Assembly: GCA_023391815.1 (NCBI GenBank)
Contig: JAEWAF010000089.1
Coordinates: 16,143 to 80,142, forward strand
Reading direction: 5' to 3'
From: Pseudomonadota bacterium
GTDB taxonomy: Bacteria > Pseudomonadota > Gammaproteobacteria > Steroidobacterales > Steroidobacteraceae
DNA length: 64,000 nucleotides
Of the stretch, positions 7,373 to 15,890 are shown one piece after another (the first letter of the stretch is position 1; each line of letters starts with the position of its first letter). The position numbers were made by a program, and so were the translations under genes. The notes beneath the pieces were generated by a model. That model was not told where the DNA came from. It saw nothing but the letters and a program-made list of their open reading frames with translations, and did not search any database.

Positions 7373-9463
7373 GTGGCCATCGATCTCGCCCAATTTCATG
7401 AAGCCTTTTTCGAGGAGAGCTTCGAAGCGCTCGACTCGATGGAGGCGGCCCTGCTCAAGCTCAACCTCGGCGCTCCCGAGCCGGAGCTGATCGGCACCAT
7501 TTTCCGCGTCGCTCACTCCATCAAGGGCGGCAGCGCGACCTTCGGCTTCTCCGAAGTGGCCTCGTTCACTCACACTTGCGAAACCCTGCTCGATGAGCTG
7601 CGCGCCAATCGGATGCAGGTCACTCGTCACGTCACCGATCTGCTGTTGAAGTCGGTGGACGTGATGCGCGAAATGCTCCGCTCGGTGCAGCGTAAGGAAG
7701 CGATCGACGCACAGCGCGTCGCCGACCTGCAGTTCGATCTGGAGCTAGCCATCGCGCAGAAGAATCAGCCCGCTGCTGCGCCGGCTCCGGTCGTCGAAGC
7801 CGCTCCGGCGCCTGCCGCCGTTGCAGCCGCCAAGCCCAAGGCCGCGCATCGTTGGCGCATCAGTTTCCGTCCGTATCCTCAGCTGTTCGTGCACGGTAAC
7901 GATCCGTTGCGCATGTTGCGTGAGTTGGGCGAGCTCGGTGCGCTCACCGTCAAGCTCGATGGCAATGCGTTGCCGTCGCTCGAAGAGCTCGATCCGGAAG
8001 CATGCTACCTCGCCTGGGATCTCACGCTCGACACCGACGCCGCGCGCGAAGTGGTCAATGGCGTGTTCGATTGGGCCGAGGGCGATTGCGATCTGAAGAT
8101 CACCGAAGAAGAAGTGCCGGTGCAGGCTGCGGAGCCCGTCGCCGCCTCTGCTCCGGCGCCCGAAGCGAAGCCCTCGAACGTCGTCAACATCGCCGATGCC
8201 AAGCCGGCCGAAGCGCCCAAGGCGAGCGCCGACCACGCGCCTCATCCGGCCGCGTCCGAAGTGCAGACGAAGGCCGGCACCACCGACGGCGGCTCCATCC
8301 GCGTCAGCACCGAGAAGATCGATGAGCTGATGAACACCGTCGGCGAGCTGGTGATCACGCAGTCCATGCTCACGCAGCTGGGCTCGAAGTTCACCGGTCA
8401 TGTCGCCGAGCAGTTACGCTCGGGACTGGCGACGCTGGAAAGAAACGTTCGCGAGCTGCAGGAAAGCGTCATGCGCGTGCGCATGTTGCCGATCAGCTTC
8501 GTGTTCAGCCGCTTCCCGCGCATGGTGCGCGACTTGAGCGGTCGCCTCGGCAAGCACGTCGAATTGAAGATGACCGGCGACCAGACCGAGCTCGACAAGA
8601 CGGTCATGGAAAAGATCGGCGATCCGCTGGTGCACCTGGTGCGTAACAGCGTCGATCACGGTATCGAAATGCCCGACGTTCGCGCGGCCGCCGGCAAGCC
8701 GCAGACCGGCACCGTGTTTCTGAATGCGTATCACAAGGGCGGCAGCATCACCGTCGAAGTGGGTGACGACGGCGGCGGCCTGAACAAGGACAAGATCCTG
8801 AAGAAGGCGCGCGAGCGCAACCTGATCGGCGCCAATGAAACGCTCAGCGACGATCAGATCTACGAGCTGATTTTCATGGCGGGCTTCTCGACCGCCGAAC
8901 AGACCACGGATATTTCCGGCCGCGGCGTCGGCATGGATGTGGTGCGCAGGAACATCAAGGAGCTGGGCGGCACCATCGAAGTGAAGTCGACGCTCGGCAA
9001 GGGCTCGCGCTTCATCATCACGCTGCCACTGACGCTGGCGATCGTCGACGGCCAGTCGGTCGCGGTCGGCACCGAAACCTACATCGTGCCGCTGATCACC
9101 ATCATCGAGTCGCTGCAACTGAAGCAGGGCATGGTGAATCGCGTCGCCGGCCAGGGCGAGGTGTTCTGGTTCCGGGACGGCTATGTGCCGGTGGTCCGCT
9201 TGCATGAAGTGTTCGGCGTCGAGCCGCGCACCACGCAGCTGCACGAGGGTTTGATCATGGTCGTGGAAGGCGAGGGCCGCAAAGTCGGCTTGTTCGTCGA
9301 CGACCTGCTCGGCCAGCAGCAAGTCGTCATCAAATCGTTGGAAACGAATTTCCGTCGCGTCGACGGCGTGTCGGGCGCGACCATCCTGGGTGATGGCGCC
9401 GTGGCACTGATTCTCGACGTGCCGGGCTTGATCAGAGTCGCCACGCAACGGTTGGCTGCGTAA
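7373..9463 (+). CDS. cheA: Chemotaxis histidine kinase CheA
   Basis: This 696-residue protein has the standard CheA order. Residues 1-105 are the Hpt/P1 domain with H48 in AHSIKGGSATFG. Residues about 160-245 form a regulator-docking region (HRWRISFRPYPQLFVHGND onward). After an Ala/Pro-rich linker come the dimerisation helices (about 303-365, KIDELMNTVGELVITQSML). The ATPase domain has the N box LVHLVRNSVDHGIE and the glycine motifs GDDGGGL and GRGVGMDVV. The C-terminal CheW-like P5 domain covers about 550-690 (VDGQSVAVGTETYIVPL). The kinase autophosphorylates in receptor-CheW arrays and passes phosphate to CheY and CheB. The start is a GTG at 7373 with GAGG about nine bases upstream. All catalytic motifs are intact. 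Confidence 0.95.
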   Translation: MAIDLAQFHEAFFEESFEALDSMEAALLKLNLGAPEPELIGTIFRVAHSIKGGSATFGFSEVASFTHTCETLLDELRANRMQVTRHVTDLLLKSVDVMREMLRSVQRKEAIDAQRVADLQFDLELAIAQKNQPAAAPAPVVEAAPAPAAVAAAKPKAAHRWRISFRPYPQLFVHGNDPLRMLRELGELGALTVKLDGNALPSLEELDPEACYLAWDLTLDTDAAREVVNGVFDWAEGDCDLKITEEEVPVQAAEPVAASAPAPEAKPSNVVNIADAKPAEAPKASADHAPHPAASEVQTKAGTTDGGSIRVSTEKIDELMNTVGELVITQSMLTQLGSKFTGHVAEQLRSGLATLERNVRELQESVMRVRMLPISFVFSRFPRMVRDLSGRLGKHVELKMTGDQTELDKTVMEKIGDPLVHLVRNSVDHGIEMPDVRAAAGKPQTGTVFLNAYHKGGSITVEVGDDGGGLNKDKILKKARERNLIGANETLSDDQIYELIFMAGFSTAEQTTDISGRGVGMDVVRRNIKELGGTIEVKSTLGKGSRFIITLPLTLAIVDGQSVAVGTETYIVPLITIIESLQLKQGMVNRVAGQGEVFWFRDGYVPVVRLHEVFGVEPRTTQLHEGLIMVVEGEGRKVGLFVDDLLGQQQVVIKSLETNFRRVDGVSGATILGDGAVALILDVPGLIRVATQRLAA

Positions 9464-9564
9464 CGCAGCCGCTCGACGGATCGGACGGGCGGGCGAGCAC
9501 GGATTTTGTTTGAGGTTCACAAAAGCAAGTTGGGGCTCAAAAAGCGAGCTAAGGAATCGATCGT

Positions 9565-11301
9565 ATGAACACGTGGAATATTTCGGTGAAGGCCAAGCTG
9601 TTCGCGACGCTGGCGTTGACGGGGGTCGTGATGATCCTGGTGGGCGTCATCGGATTGAGCGGCACTAAATCTTCCAATTCCGACCTGGACGGAATTTTCT
9701 CGAATCGCTTCATGCCCACCGGCTGGGTGGGCACCATCGAGACGCATGAGCGCGCGGTGCTCGAGAAGGCCGAGGAAGTGGTCATCCGTCAGGATGCCGC
9801 CGGCGTCAAGGCGGCGCTCGATCTGCTCCAGGAACGTCAGGGCGAAGTGAAAGAGCTGTTGCTGAAGCTCGAAGCCACCGATCTCACCGACAAGGAGCGC
9901 CAGATCGTCGAGCAGTTCCGCGGCTTCGGTGCCGACGTGCTCAGCCTCGTGCAGGAAGCGATGCTCGCCGCGCAGGCCGGCAACTTCAGCGGCGCCGAAA
10001 GCACGCTGATCGAGAAGGCCCGTCCGGCCTACGAGAAGCTGAACACCGCCGGCGACAATCTGCTCAAGACGCAGATCGAAGTGGCGCAACAGATGCGCAC
10101 CACCGCCGACGCCAAGTTCAAGAAGTCCAGCGCCTTCATCATCGGCGCCATCGTGGTCGGCATCGGTCTGTCGGGTCTGCTCGGCCTGTTGATCATCCGC
10201 TCCATCGTCAGCACGTTGAACACGGCGGTGAACATCGCCGACCGGATCGCCAGCGGCGAGCTGGGCAACGACGTGCGCGTCGAGAGCAGCGACGAGCTCG
10301 GTCGTCTGCTCGAAGCGCTCAAGCGCATGGACGGCAAACTGGTTGAAATCGTCGGCGGCGTGCGCGGAAGCGCGGACGCGGTCGGTGCGGCGGCTCGTCA
10401 GCTGTCCCACGGCAACGACGATCTGTCGCAGCGTACGCAGGAACAGGCGGCCGCTCTGGAAGAAACCGCTTCCAGCATGGAGCAGATGACCGCGACGGTG
10501 AAACAGAACGCGGACAACGCGCGTCAGGCCAATCAGCTGGCCGTGGGTGCTCGCGAGCAGGCCGAAAAGGGCGGGGCAGTGGTGCAGCGTGCGATCGCCG
10601 CGGTGGGCGAGATCAACAACTCCAGCCGCAAGATCGCCGACATCATCGGCGTGATCGACGAGATCGCGTTCCAGACGAATCTGCTCGCGTTGAACGCGGC
10701 CGTTGAAGCGGCGCGTGCCGGCGAACAGGGCCGCGGCTTCGCAGTGGTCGCCACCGAAGTCCGCAACCTCGCTCAGCGCAGCGCCAGCGCCGCGAAGGAA
10801 ATCAAAGGTCTCATCAACGACTCGGTCGACAAGGTCAAGGTCGGCTCGGAGCTGGTGGATGAGTCCGGCAAGACGCTCTCGGAGATCATGGAAAGCGTCA
10901 AGAAAGTCACCGACATCGTCGCCGAGATCGCGGCCGCGTCCGAAGAACAGTCGGCGGGCATCGAGCAGGTGAACAACGCCGTGAGCCAGATGGACAACGT
11001 CACTCAGCAGAACGCCGCACTGGTGGAAGAGGCGTCCGCGGCCAGCAAGTCGATGGAGCAGCAGTCCGGCACGCTGGTTACGCAGATTGGTTACTTCCGT
11101 CGCGCCGATGGCAGCGGCATCACCGGTTCGGGCTCGCATACGACTGCTGAAGTCGTGCGTGCCGCCACGCCGGCCGCTCGTCCGCGTCCGCAGGCGGTCC
11201 GCAAGGCCGGCCTGGGTGCGAACAAGCCGAAGGCGGTTGCTTCGTCTCCGGCGCCCCTGGCCCGCGCCAGCGGCGACGACAGCCAGTGGAGCGATTTCTA
11301 A
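9565..11301 (+). CDS. Methyl-accepting chemotaxis protein with CheR/CheB pentapeptide
   Basis: This 578-residue inner-membrane receptor has membrane helices at 11-32 and 189-212. They flank a roughly 155-residue periplasmic helical domain of the four-helix-bundle type. A HAMP domain covers about 213-266, and a long cytoplasmic signalling coiled coil carries the conserved hairpin tip (IIGVIDEIAFQTNLLALNAA and VEAARAGEQGRGFAVVA). Methylation-site-like EEETAS/EQ stretches flank the tip. The C-terminus ends in a flexible Ala/Pro/Arg linker and QWSDF, which fits the W-x-x-F pentapeptide that tethers CheR and CheB in Tar-type receptors. It sits between cheA and cheW. The start at 9565 has AAGGA nine bases upstream. 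The ligand cannot be inferred. Confidence 0.92.
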   Translation: MNTWNISVKAKLFATLALTGVVMILVGVIGLSGTKSSNSDLDGIFSNRFMPTGWVGTIETHERAVLEKAEEVVIRQDAAGVKAALDLLQERQGEVKELLLKLEATDLTDKERQIVEQFRGFGADVLSLVQEAMLAAQAGNFSGAESTLIEKARPAYEKLNTAGDNLLKTQIEVAQQMRTTADAKFKKSSAFIIGAIVVGIGLSGLLGLLIIRSIVSTLNTAVNIADRIASGELGNDVRVESSDELGRLLEALKRMDGKLVEIVGGVRGSADAVGAAARQLSHGNDDLSQRTQEQAAALEETASSMEQMTATVKQNADNARQANQLAVGAREQAEKGGAVVQRAIAAVGEINNSSRKIADIIGVIDEIAFQTNLLALNAAVEAARAGEQGRGFAVVATEVRNLAQRSASAAKEIKGLINDSVDKVKVGSELVDESGKTLSEIMESVKKVTDIVAEIAAASEEQSAGIEQVNNAVSQMDNVTQQNAALVEEASAASKSMEQQSGTLVTQIGYFRRADGSGITGSGSHTTAEVVRAATPAARPRPQAVRKAGLGANKPKAVASSPAPLARASGDDSQWSDF

Positions 11302-11312
11302 AACATCGAGAG

Positions 11313-11346
11313 CCGGGCGCCTCACGACATAAGTGAGCGCGCCCGG
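11313..11346 (+). terminator. Strong hairpin between mcp and cheW, no U-tract
   Basis: CCGGGCGC (11313-11320) plus CTCAC (11321-11325) pairs with GTGAG (11333-11337) plus GCGCCCGG (11339-11346), a 13-pair stem with one bulged C and a seven-base loop. No run of T follows. It may reduce read-through or protect the upstream mRNA 3' end rather than act as a full intrinsic terminator. Confidence 0.45.
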
Positions 11347-11380
11347 AGCCGGCGCAGCACCGATACAGCGAATGTCTTAC

Positions 11381-11407
11381 TCAGTGTGTGCTGCGAAACG
11401 CCGATAC
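11381..11407 (+). promoter_or_regulatory. Possible weak FliA promoter before cheW
   Basis: GCCGATAC (11400-11407) matches the FliA -10 element at 7 of 8. The -35 octamer at the correct 11-base distance is TCAGTGTG (11381-11388), which matches poorly. The position directly after a strong hairpin and 74 bases before the cheW ATG is suggestive but not decisive. Confidence 0.3.
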
Positions 11408-11480
11408 ATTTTTTGAGCGCTGTCACCGACGCCGGCGGGTTGCCGGGTCCGAACGCGACAGACAGTAGGAGATTCGTTTC

Positions 11481-11987
11481 ATGACCAATCAAGTTGCCGC
11501 GCAGATCGATGCCGCCGCCGCCGGTTCGAACCAGGTGCTGACCTTCACCCTGGGCGACGAAACGTACGGCGTGGACATCCTGCGAGTGCAGGAAATTCGT
11601 GGCTGGTCTCCGGTCACGCGCATCCCGCAGGCACCCAGCCACGTGCTCGGCGTTTTGAACCTGCGCGGCTCGATCGTTCCGATCGTCGACCTGCGCATGC
11701 GCTTCAACCTGCAGCATGCCGAATACACCCCGCTCACCGTCATCATCGTGCTGTCGGTGCAGTCGGCGACCGGCCGTCGCGATTTCGGCGTGGTGGTCGA
11801 TGGCGTCTCCGACGTGATCGACGTGGCCGCGAACGACGTGAAGCCGGCTCCTGAGTTCGGCTCGCACGTGAGCACCGAGTTCATCGAAGGTTTGGCCGCG
11901 GTGTCGGGCCGCATGGTAATGCTGCTCGACATCGATCAACTGATCGGCGCGGATGTCACGGGAGTGGCGCTGAGCCCCGCAGCCTAA
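11481..11987 (+). CDS. cheW: Chemotaxis coupling protein CheW
   Basis: This 168-residue adaptor links receptors to CheA. It shows the two-subdomain beta-barrel pattern of CheW: VLTFTLGDETYGVDILRVQE, then IPQAPSHVLGVLNLRGSIVP and VDLRMRFNL, with the RG pair typical of the CheA/receptor contact. The C-terminus MVMLLDIDQLIG matches the final strand and helix. A GTAGGAG ribosome site lies ahead of the ATG at 11481. It follows the mcp gene after 179 bases that hold a hairpin and a possible FliA promoter. Confidence 0.95.
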   Translation: MTNQVAAQIDAAAAGSNQVLTFTLGDETYGVDILRVQEIRGWSPVTRIPQAPSHVLGVLNLRGSIVPIVDLRMRFNLQHAEYTPLTVIIVLSVQSATGRRDFGVVVDGVSDVIDVAANDVKPAPEFGSHVSTEFIEGLAAVSGRMVMLLDIDQLIGADVTGVALSPAA

Positions 11988-12058
11988 TCGATGAAATGTG
12001 AATAACGGCTCGCGAGGGCCACCTTGCGAGCCGTTGGTCACACGCCGAATCAGTCCAT

Positions 12059-12940
12059 ATGCCGACCCTAGCTTCATCCGCTTCGCCCGCCGACTCCGCG
12101 CATTATGGACCTCAGCTCGGCGATGCCGAGTTCGACTTCATCCGCCACGTCGTCGGCGAGAACGCCGGCATCGTGCTCGGCCCCAACAAGCGCCAACTGG
12201 TGCAAGGGCGATTGGCGCGACGCCTGCGCGAGCTGGGGCTGCCGAGCTACGAAGCCTATTGCGAATATCTGCGCGACGCAGGGCCGGAGGAATTGGTCGG
12301 GCTGATCAACGCGATCACCACCAACGTCACCTCGTTCTTCCGCGAGAACCATCATTTCGAGGCGCTGGCCTCTTACATGCTGCCCGAAGCGATGAAGCGC
12401 AACGCCGCTTCGCGCCGCCTGCGCATCTGGTCGGCCGGGTGCTCGACAGGTGAAGAGCCGCACTGTATCGCGATGGTCGCCGCCGAAGTGCTGCCGTCCT
12501 CGCCGCGCTACGATTTCAAGATTCTCGCCACCGATATCGACAGCGACGTGGTGGCCGCGGCGACCTCCGGCATCTACCCCGTCGATCGCATGTCGAGCGT
12601 GTCGCAGGAGCGCTTGAAACGGTTCTTCCAGAAAGGCAGCGGCGAGCATGAAGGCTGCGCCGTCGCCAAGACGGAGCTCAAGTCGATGATTACGTTCCGC
12701 ACGCTCAACCTGCTGCACGCATGGCCCATGAAAGGCCCGTTCGACGTGATCTTCTGTCGCAACGTGATGATCTATTTCGACCAACCGACGCGCGAGAAGC
12801 TGGTGAACCGCTTCAGCGAAATGCTCGTGCCGGGCGGTTACCTGTGCATCGGTCACTCGGAATCCATTCATGCAGGCAGCGCGCCCTTCAAGCTGGTCGG
12901 CAAAACCATCTACCGTCGCAACGGGGGCGCCCATGGCTGA
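12059..12940 (+). CDS. cheR: Chemotaxis methyltransferase CheR
   Basis: This 293-residue S-adenosylmethionine-dependent methyltransferase modifies glutamates on the MCPs. An N-terminal helical domain (about 20-95) precedes the catalytic Rossmann domain. The AdoMet-binding loop is WSAGCSTGEEPHCIAM, followed by ILATDIDSDV and FDVIFCRNVMIYFD. The closing strand is LVPGGYLCIGHSESI. The gene overlaps cheD by eight bases. The presence of W-x-x-F tails on two local receptors agrees with a CheR that docks through its beta subdomain. Confidence 0.95.
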   Translation: MPTLASSASPADSAHYGPQLGDAEFDFIRHVVGENAGIVLGPNKRQLVQGRLARRLRELGLPSYEAYCEYLRDAGPEELVGLINAITTNVTSFFRENHHFEALASYMLPEAMKRNAASRRLRIWSAGCSTGEEPHCIAMVAAEVLPSSPRYDFKILATDIDSDVVAAATSGIYPVDRMSSVSQERLKRFFQKGSGEHEGCAVAKTELKSMITFRTLNLLHAWPMKGPFDVIFCRNVMIYFDQPTREKLVNRFSEMLVPGGYLCIGHSESIHAGSAPFKLVGKTIYRRNGGAHG

Positions 12941-13565
12941 CAAACCCGTCCTGGCGAAGGTGTTGCCGGGCTTCGAAAACATCCGCCGTTACACCAATCC
13001 GCAGGGTCAGGTCATCGCCAAGCTGTTGCCGGGCGACTTCTATGTGACCACTTACGACGAAGTGCTCGATACCGTGCTCGGCTCGTGCGTCTCGGCCTGC
13101 ATCCGAAACGCGAAGCTCGGCATCGGCGGCATGAATCATTTCATGTTGCCCCGACCGAGCGGCAACGGTCACGACACGTGGGAGACCGGCGCCGCCGGCC
13201 GGGCCACGCGTTACGGCAGCGCCTCGATGGAACAACTGATCAACCGCATCCTGAAGGCCGGCGGCACCCGCGCCGATCTGGAAGTGAAGATCTTCGGCGG
13301 GGGTCGCGTGTTGAAGACGCTGACCGACGTGGGCGACCACAATGTGACTTTCGTGCGCGAGTTCCTCAAGCAGGAAGGCTTGCGCGTGACTTCCGAGGAC
13401 GTGGGCGATACCTGCCCGCGCCACGTGCAGTATTTCCCATTGACTGGCCGCGTTCGGGTGCGTCATCTGACCTCGAGCTATACCAGGGACGTGGCCTCGC
13501 AAGAACAGCAATTCCTCAAGGGCCTGGAGAAGACGCCAGTGGCCGGCGAGATCGATCTGTTCTGA
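12933..13565 (+). CDS. cheD: Receptor deamidase CheD
   Basis: This 210-residue protein deamidates glutamines in MCPs to create methylation sites. The catalytic cysteine is C52 in VLGSCVSAC and the histidine partner is H69 in IGGMNHFMLP. The loop GGTRADLEVKIFGGG is also typical of the family. The ATG at 12933 lies within the end of cheR and is preceded by GGGGGC, so translation is coupled. An extended in-frame start at 12870 would lie wholly inside cheR and is not needed. The last 30 residues (FLKGLEKTPVAGEIDLF) are poorly conserved in the family. Confidence 0.94.
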   Translation: MADKPVLAKVLPGFENIRRYTNPQGQVIAKLLPGDFYVTTYDEVLDTVLGSCVSACIRNAKLGIGGMNHFMLPRPSGNGHDTWETGAAGRATRYGSASMEQLINRILKAGGTRADLEVKIFGGGRVLKTLTDVGDHNVTFVREFLKQEGLRVTSEDVGDTCPRHVQYFPLTGRVRVRHLTSSYTRDVASQEQQFLKGLEKTPVAGEIDLF

Positions 13566-13579
13566 GGGCAGACCTGATC

Positions 13580-14683
13580 ATGGCCATCAAACTTCTGATC
13601 GTCGACGACTCGGCCCTGGTGCGCAAGCTGCTGAGCGAAATGCTCAGCAAGGATCGCGACATCGAAATCGTCGGGACGGCGACCGATCCGTACGCGGCGC
13701 GCGAGAAGATCAAACAACTCAATCCGGACGTCATCACGCTCGACGTGGAAATGCCCCGGATGGACGGCGTCACGTTCCTCGAGAATCTGATGCGATTGCG
13801 GCCGATGCCGGTGGTGATGGTGTCGTCGCTGACCGCGCAGGGCGCCGATGTCACTTTGCGCGCGCTGGAGCTGGGCGCGATCGATTTCGTCACCAAGCCG
13901 AAAGTGGACCTGGCGGGCAGCCTGGAGAAATATGCCGACGAGCTGATCGCGAAAGTGAAGGTCGCGGCCAAGGCACGCGTCAACGCCCGTGTGTCGGCAC
14001 CGAAGCCGGCGTCGCTGCATCCCGAACAGCGTCGCAGCGCCGATGCGGTGTTGCCGGCCGGGAGCAGCCGACGTTTCCTCCGCACGACCGATCGAATCAT
14101 CGCCATCGGTGCCTCGACGGGCGGCACCGAAGCGATTCGCGAAGTGCTCGAATCGTTGCCGCCGGACGCGCCGGCCGTGGTGATCTCTCAGCACATTCCC
14201 GCGGCTTTCAGCAAACCGTTCGCCGAGCGCATGAATCGTTGCTCGCCCATGTCGGTGTGCGAGGCCAGCGATGGTCAATACATTCTTCCCGGTCACGTTT
14301 ACATCGCGCCCGGCGACCAGCACCTGCTGGTGGAGCGCGACGGCGCGCGCTATCGCTGCAAGCTCAGCAACGGCCCGCATGTGAATCGTCATCGTCCCAG
14401 CGTGGATGTGATGTTCCGCTCGGTCGCGCAGAACGTCGGCCCGAACGCGGTCGGCGTGATTCTCACCGGCATGGGCGACGACGGCGCCCGCGGCTTGAAA
14501 GAAATGCTGGAAATCGGCGCGCCGACCATCGCTCAGGACGAGGCGAGCAGCGTGGTCTGGGGCATGCCCGGCGCCGCCGTGAAAATGGGGGCCGCCCAGC
14601 ACGTGTTGCCTTTACATCGGGTCGCCAGCGAGGTGCTGCAACTGACCGCCGATCAGCCCGGCGGCAAGCTGGCGCACGGCTGA
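13580..14683 (+). CDS. cheB: Chemotaxis methylesterase/glutaminase CheB
   Basis: This 367-residue protein has a receiver domain at 1-120 (VDDSALVRKLL, phospho-acceptor D55 in ITLDVEMPRMDG) joined by a linker to the methylesterase domain. The catalytic triad is visible as S179 (IGASTGGTEA), H205 (ISQHIPAAF) and D301 (LTGMGDDGARG). CheA-dependent phosphorylation activates demethylation of the receptors. The ATG at 13580 follows cheD after 14 bases with GAGGG upstream. The reading frame stays open far upstream, but only because it lies opposite codon positions of cheD. This is the last gene of the main chemotaxis operon. Confidence 0.95.
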   Translation: MAIKLLIVDDSALVRKLLSEMLSKDRDIEIVGTATDPYAAREKIKQLNPDVITLDVEMPRMDGVTFLENLMRLRPMPVVMVSSLTAQGADVTLRALELGAIDFVTKPKVDLAGSLEKYADELIAKVKVAAKARVNARVSAPKPASLHPEQRRSADAVLPAGSSRRFLRTTDRIIAIGASTGGTEAIREVLESLPPDAPAVVISQHIPAAFSKPFAERMNRCSPMSVCEASDGQYILPGHVYIAPGDQHLLVERDGARYRCKLSNGPHVNRHRPSVDVMFRSVAQNVGPNAVGVILTGMGDDGARGLKEMLEIGAPTIAQDEASSVVWGMPGAAVKMGAAQHVLPLHRVASEVLQLTADQPGGKLAHG

Positions 14684-14805
14684 TCCCGAAAAACGGACAG
14701 ATCTAAGAGCTGTCCCTTGTCGAAATGCCAACGGCGCCGCAGACCGTGAGAAGCACGTCGCAGTAGAGTTCGTACATATTCCGTCCGACTGCCCTAAACG
14801 CGACC

Positions 14806-15705
14806 ATGAGCACTGCACATAACGCCTATCAGGCCGCCCAACAAGCTCAGATGAGCGCCGGCTCCGAGCCCAACTCCGCGTTTGCGTTCGTGAGCGAGCT
14901 GGCCGTGGAAGTCTCCAGCGGCAAAGTCGAGCTGCCCTCGTTCCCGGACGTGGCCGTGCGGGTCCGCAAGGTGCTGGCGGACGAACATGTCTCCAACGAC
15001 CAGATCGCCCGAGTGGTCGGCTCCGAAGCGGGGCTCGCGGCTCGCGTCTTCACGCTCGCCAACTCGGCGGCCTTGAATCGGAGCGGTCGCTCCGTCGCCG
15101 ATCTGAAGACCGCGGTGAATCGCATCGGTCACAACAATGTGCGTACCGCCGCCGTGTCGTTCGCTATCGCGCAGCTGCGCAAGGCGAGCGAGCTGAAACA
15201 TATCTCCAAGGAGCTCGAAGCGCTTTGGCAGGAGGCCACCACCGTGGCCGCGCTCGCCTATGCGGTCGCTTCGCGGGCCAGCGTGAATGCCGACGAGTCG
15301 ATGCTCGCGGGCCTGCTCCACAACGTCGGCAAGATCTACATTCTCGCCCGGGCTCACAAACATCCGTTCTTCAAGGAACCCGAGACGCTGCAACAGTTAC
15401 TGCGTGACTGGCATGCCAACGTCGGCAAAGCCATCGTGGAGAACTGGGGCTTCCCGGAGCACATCGCCGAAGCCATCGGCGAGCACGAGAACATCGAACG
15501 CGTCAACGACGAGCGCGACGTGACCGACGTGCTGACCGTGGCGGTGATGATGGCCGGCTTCTTCGGACACGAGGCCGATCTGGAGCTCAACATGCAGGGC
15601 GTGAAATCGTTCTGGCGCCTCGGCCTCGATAACCAGAAGTGCGTGCATGTCATGCGCGATTGCGCCGAAGAGATCAGCGCGCTGCGCACGGCGCTCGGCG
15701 ACTGA
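14806..15705 (+). CDS. HDOD-domain signalling protein
   Basis: This 299-residue protein is built around an HDOD domain (residues about 35-235), a metal-less relative of HD phosphohydrolases found in bacterial signalling proteins. Recognisable parts are LPSFPDVAVRVRKVLADEHV, then AARVFTLANSAALNR, TAVNRIGHNNVRTAAVSFAI and MLAGLLHNVGKIYILA. The HN in place of HD in LLHNVGK is consistent with a non-catalytic domain. There is no fused GGDEF, EAL or receiver domain. It follows cheB after 122 bases and is closed by a clear terminator. The role may be motility or stress signalling, by context only. Confidence 0.85.
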   Translation: MSTAHNAYQAAQQAQMSAGSEPNSAFAFVSELAVEVSSGKVELPSFPDVAVRVRKVLADEHVSNDQIARVVGSEAGLAARVFTLANSAALNRSGRSVADLKTAVNRIGHNNVRTAAVSFAIAQLRKASELKHISKELEALWQEATTVAALAYAVASRASVNADESMLAGLLHNVGKIYILARAHKHPFFKEPETLQQLLRDWHANVGKAIVENWGFPEHIAEAIGEHENIERVNDERDVTDVLTVAVMMAGFFGHEADLELNMQGVKSFWRLGLDNQKCVHVMRDCAEEISALRTALGD

Positions 15706-15730
15706 CCGGCGATTCGTTCGATCCCATCCA

Positions 15731-15763
15731 CGCCCGCCGGTTTGCACCACCGGCGGGCGTTTT
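15731..15763 (+). terminator. Intrinsic terminator after the HDOD gene
   Basis: CGCCCGCCGG (15731-15740) pairs perfectly with CCGGCGGGCG (15750-15759) around a nine-base loop and is followed by TTTT. It separates the HDOD gene from the FliA promoter of the next mcp. Confidence 0.85.
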
Positions 15764-15830
15764 CATTGGCGCGTCCGAAATTCACCGGCGGGCTCCCATC
15801 AGGCCCACCCTGATTCCAACCTTCCGGTAT

Positions 15831-15857
15831 TCAATGTCGACCCCGTAAGGTCGATAG
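15831..15857 (+). promoter_or_regulatory. FliA (sigma-28) promoter of the second mcp
   Basis: TCAATGTC (15831-15838), exactly 11 bases, then GTCGATAG (15850-15857). The -10 matches GCCGATAA at 6 of 8, and the -35 keeps TCAA, a form seen in pseudomonad FliA promoters. It lies 33 bases before the ATG at 15891 and directly after a terminator, where a new promoter is needed. Confidence 0.6.
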
Positions 15858-15890
15858 ACCCTTTGGGGAAATACTGATGGGTAGATTTTT

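Noticed and set aside
9535..9563. TCAAAAAG followed by ATCGATCG as a FliA promoter before the first mcp
   Set aside because: The -10 is poor and would overlap the ribosome site and start codon.
9517..11325. A 600-codon open frame on the minus strand opposite the first mcp, with similar long frames opposite the other receptors
   Set aside because: The composition (His, Arg, Leu, Asp-rich) is what reverse-complementing a high-GC helical receptor gives; no ribosome site or domain, and the plus frame is certain.
13085..13579. Upstream extension of cheB in the same frame
   Set aside because: It lies wholly within cheD and encodes an Arg/His-rich sequence; the receiver domain begins normally at 13580.
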